Shown here piece after piece: positions 62,643 through 64,000 of a DNA stretch of 64,000 nucleotides. The notes below the pieces were generated by a model. The model made no database searches. It was not told where the DNA came from and saw only the letters and a list, made by a program, of their open reading frames with translations. The stretch's first letter is position 1. Every line of letters starts with the position of its first letter. Origin of the DNA: Methanosphaera sp. ISO3-F5 (lineage in GTDB: Archaea; Methanobacteriota; Methanobacteria; Methanobacteriales; Methanobacteriaceae); assembly GCF_034480035.2 (NCBI RefSeq), contig NZ_CP118753.2, forward strand, positions 1,258,677-1,322,676. Direction: 5' to 3'. Both the position numbers and the translations under genes were made by a program.

Positions 62643-64000
62643 TTAATTAAATGTTATATCTGTTGTTGTTGCACGTGCTCCAAGGTATCCTTCACGGGCA
62701 CCGGTTACGAGCATAACCTCTTTAACCTTTTGTCCACTACTAATTTTAATACCTTTTAGATCAACTCTTCCATTTTTAACATTGAAATATTTGACTTTAC
62801 CATTTTCCTGGTAAGTTTTACCGTTGATTTTCACACATACCTTATTTGTTCCAACAAGATACTTGTTTTCGAAATCCTTAAATGTTGCTTTAACACTTAA
62901 GACATTACGTTTTATAGTTGTCTTAATAAAGTTTACTTTCACTTCACTTCTTTCAACGTGGAAAACACTACTGTTTCTTGTGCCCGGATAGAATACAGGA
63001 TTATCATATACTGCTTCAACAGTATAATTTTTAAGTCCATTAGAATCATATCCACCCATACCAGTTGAAACATGATATACATAGTTTACTACACTGCTCG
63101 TTACTGGTAAACGTTGTGCTTGACCTTTACTATCCTTGATGGTTATGCCGTTTAGTTTGAATATTAAGTTTGCATTTTCTGTTAGACAAGTCTTGTTTCT
63201 TGCATTACTTGTAACATCTTTTAATGTTGCAGTGAATACAATATCATTGTTTTGTCTTGTCTTCTTAGGTGTCACCGTTACAGTAGCCTGTGCTGTTCGT
63301 TTACGTATGTTTACACTGGCAGTGTTAGCTTTTGCCTGTTCATATTTATATGATCCACTGTAACTGGCGGTAAGATTTTTACCATCACGTATGAATTTAT
63401 CAGCAGTCATGGTATATGTTACTATTCCATTTTCTACTTTGAACTTGTATGGTGTACTGTTTGAATTGAATTTTCCATCTGTTCTTAGTGTTTTTCCATT
63501 CATTTTAAAGACAAGGTTTCCACCATTTACAGGTCTTCCATTTTCATCAGTTATTCTTGCAGTGAGTGTTATTTCTTCTCCAAGTGTACCGTTTATGGAT
63601 AATACTGTAACTTTTACTTTGGTCTTAGTTGCCTTGAATGTTGTTTTTGCAGTCTTTGTATCGTATTTTGTATCTTCATATTTTACTGTTACATTGTTTG
63701 TTCCTGCGAGTGTGTCACTCGTGGTAATCTGGTAGTTACCATTTGTTCCGGTTATTGCCGTGATTGTGTTATTGTTTACTGTTACTTTTACTGGTGCATT
63801 TGTTATTGCCTTGTTTTCATCATCTACTAGTTTTCCTGTTATTGTTACAGGTTCCCCTACTTTTTTATCAGTTATTGGGTTTATTGTAACTTTTGCTTCT
63901 GGTTTATGGGCTGTGAATTTTGTTGTTGTGTCATCTGATTTGTATGCTTTGTCACCAGCATTTACTTTTATAGTGTTTGTTCCTTCAGTTGGTGTTACTT
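62643..64000 (-). CDS. Secreted adhesin-like protein, 3' part (runs off the window)
   Basis: An open frame from the window edge to the stop at 62643, at least 452 residues. The visible part has two to three Ig-like repeats (VTITGKLVDDENKAITNAPV, LTARITDENGRPVNGGNLV) and the same ~120-residue tail as the 55139 adhesin (NPVFYPGTRNSSVFHVERS ... VMLVTGAREGYLGARATTTDI). The start and signal peptide lie beyond 64000. An internal ATG at 63503 is not the real start, since homologous coding sequence continues upstream of it. It is a tandem paralogue of the preceding adhesin. Confidence 0.85.
   Translation of the reverse strand, partial: VTPTEGTNTIKVNAGDKAYKSDDTTTKFTAHKPEAKVTINPITDKKVGEPVTITGKLVDDENKAITNAPVKVTVNNNTITAITGTNGNYQITTSDTLAGTNNVTVKYEDTKYDTKTAKTTFKATKTKVKVTVLSINGTLGEEITLTARITDENGRPVNGGNLVFKMNGKTLRTDGKFNSNSTPYKFKVENGIVTYTMTADKFIRDGKNLTASYSGSYKYEQAKANTASVNIRKRTAQATVTVTPKKTRQNNDIVFTATLKDVTSNARNKTCLTENANLIFKLNGITIKDSKGQAQRLPVTSSVVNYVYHVSTGMGGYDSNGLKNYTVEAVYDNPVFYPGTRNSSVFHVERSEVKVNFIKTTIKRNVLSVKATFKDFENKYLVGTNKVCVKINGKTYQENGKVKYFNVKNGRVDLKGIKISSGQKVKEVMLVTGAREGYLGARATTTDITFN

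Noticed and set aside
63503-63505. Internal ATG as the start of the last adhesin
   Set aside because: Matching Ig-repeat coding sequence continues in frame from there to the window edge, so the gene is cut by the window, not short.

Overview
The window looks like the genome of a Methanosphaera species, a methanogenic archaeon of Methanobacteriales. It is very AT-rich and carries a methanol:corrinoid methyltransferase pair (mtaB-mtaC), a 65-residue archaeal histone, an orphan TrpB2, an iron-sulfur flavoprotein and several giant secreted Ig-repeat adhesin-like proteins. Starts preceded by GGTGA or GAGGTGA and TATA boxes fit an archaeon. The assignment rests on family recognition from memory, because no database search was possible.

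Layout. 0.2-3.6 kb: small coiled-coil and low-complexity genes, a 34-residue membrane microprotein and a radical SAM protein. 4.05-19.3 kb: one tight co-directional run that I read as a phosphorothioation-linked (Dnd/Dpt) defence island. It holds a PLD-helicase gene split by a 1758-bp insertion sequence, a small protein, a DndD-like SMC ATPase, a protein resembling Dnd-associated protein 4, and DptF, DptG and DptH. No dndA, dndB, dndC or dndE lies in the window. 19.6-22.5 kb: PH-domain protein, two tandem TMEM175-like channels, a DUF2284 protein and an unknown gene. 22.5-29.5 kb: a promoter with phased TGTACA sites, a frameshifted secreted protein, an adhesin, a membrane protein and an intact secreted protein sharing the same unnamed domain. 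29.5-32 kb: two paralogous small proteins around tRNA-Asn and an HExxH protein, then a universal stress protein. 32.2-34.5 kb: the mtaBC operon with a clear promoter and terminator.

35-40 kb: an adhesin with an embedded papain-like protease. 40.3-45.7 kb: a UvrA2-like ATPase divergent from an MFS exporter, then TrpB2. 45.9-47.6 kb: a solo TnpB inside what may be an inverted-repeat element. 47.6-54.2 kb: histone, nitroreductase, flavoprotein, DGC-like zinc protein, QueG-like Fe-S protein, a second HExxH protein and an archaeal ATPase. 54.3-55.0 kb: a decayed DUF3990-DUF3791 pair fused to an adhesin scrap. 55.1-64 kb: two tandem adhesins, the second running off the window.

How the genes work together. 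MtaB and MtaC move the methanol methyl group onto a corrinoid for coenzyme M methylation. The adhesins and secreted proteins form the cell-surface complement. The Dpt-type island is the main defence locus, but its first gene is broken by a transposon. A striking background feature is that long blocks of the + strand are either G+T-rich or A+C-rich, and the blocks do not follow gene orientation.
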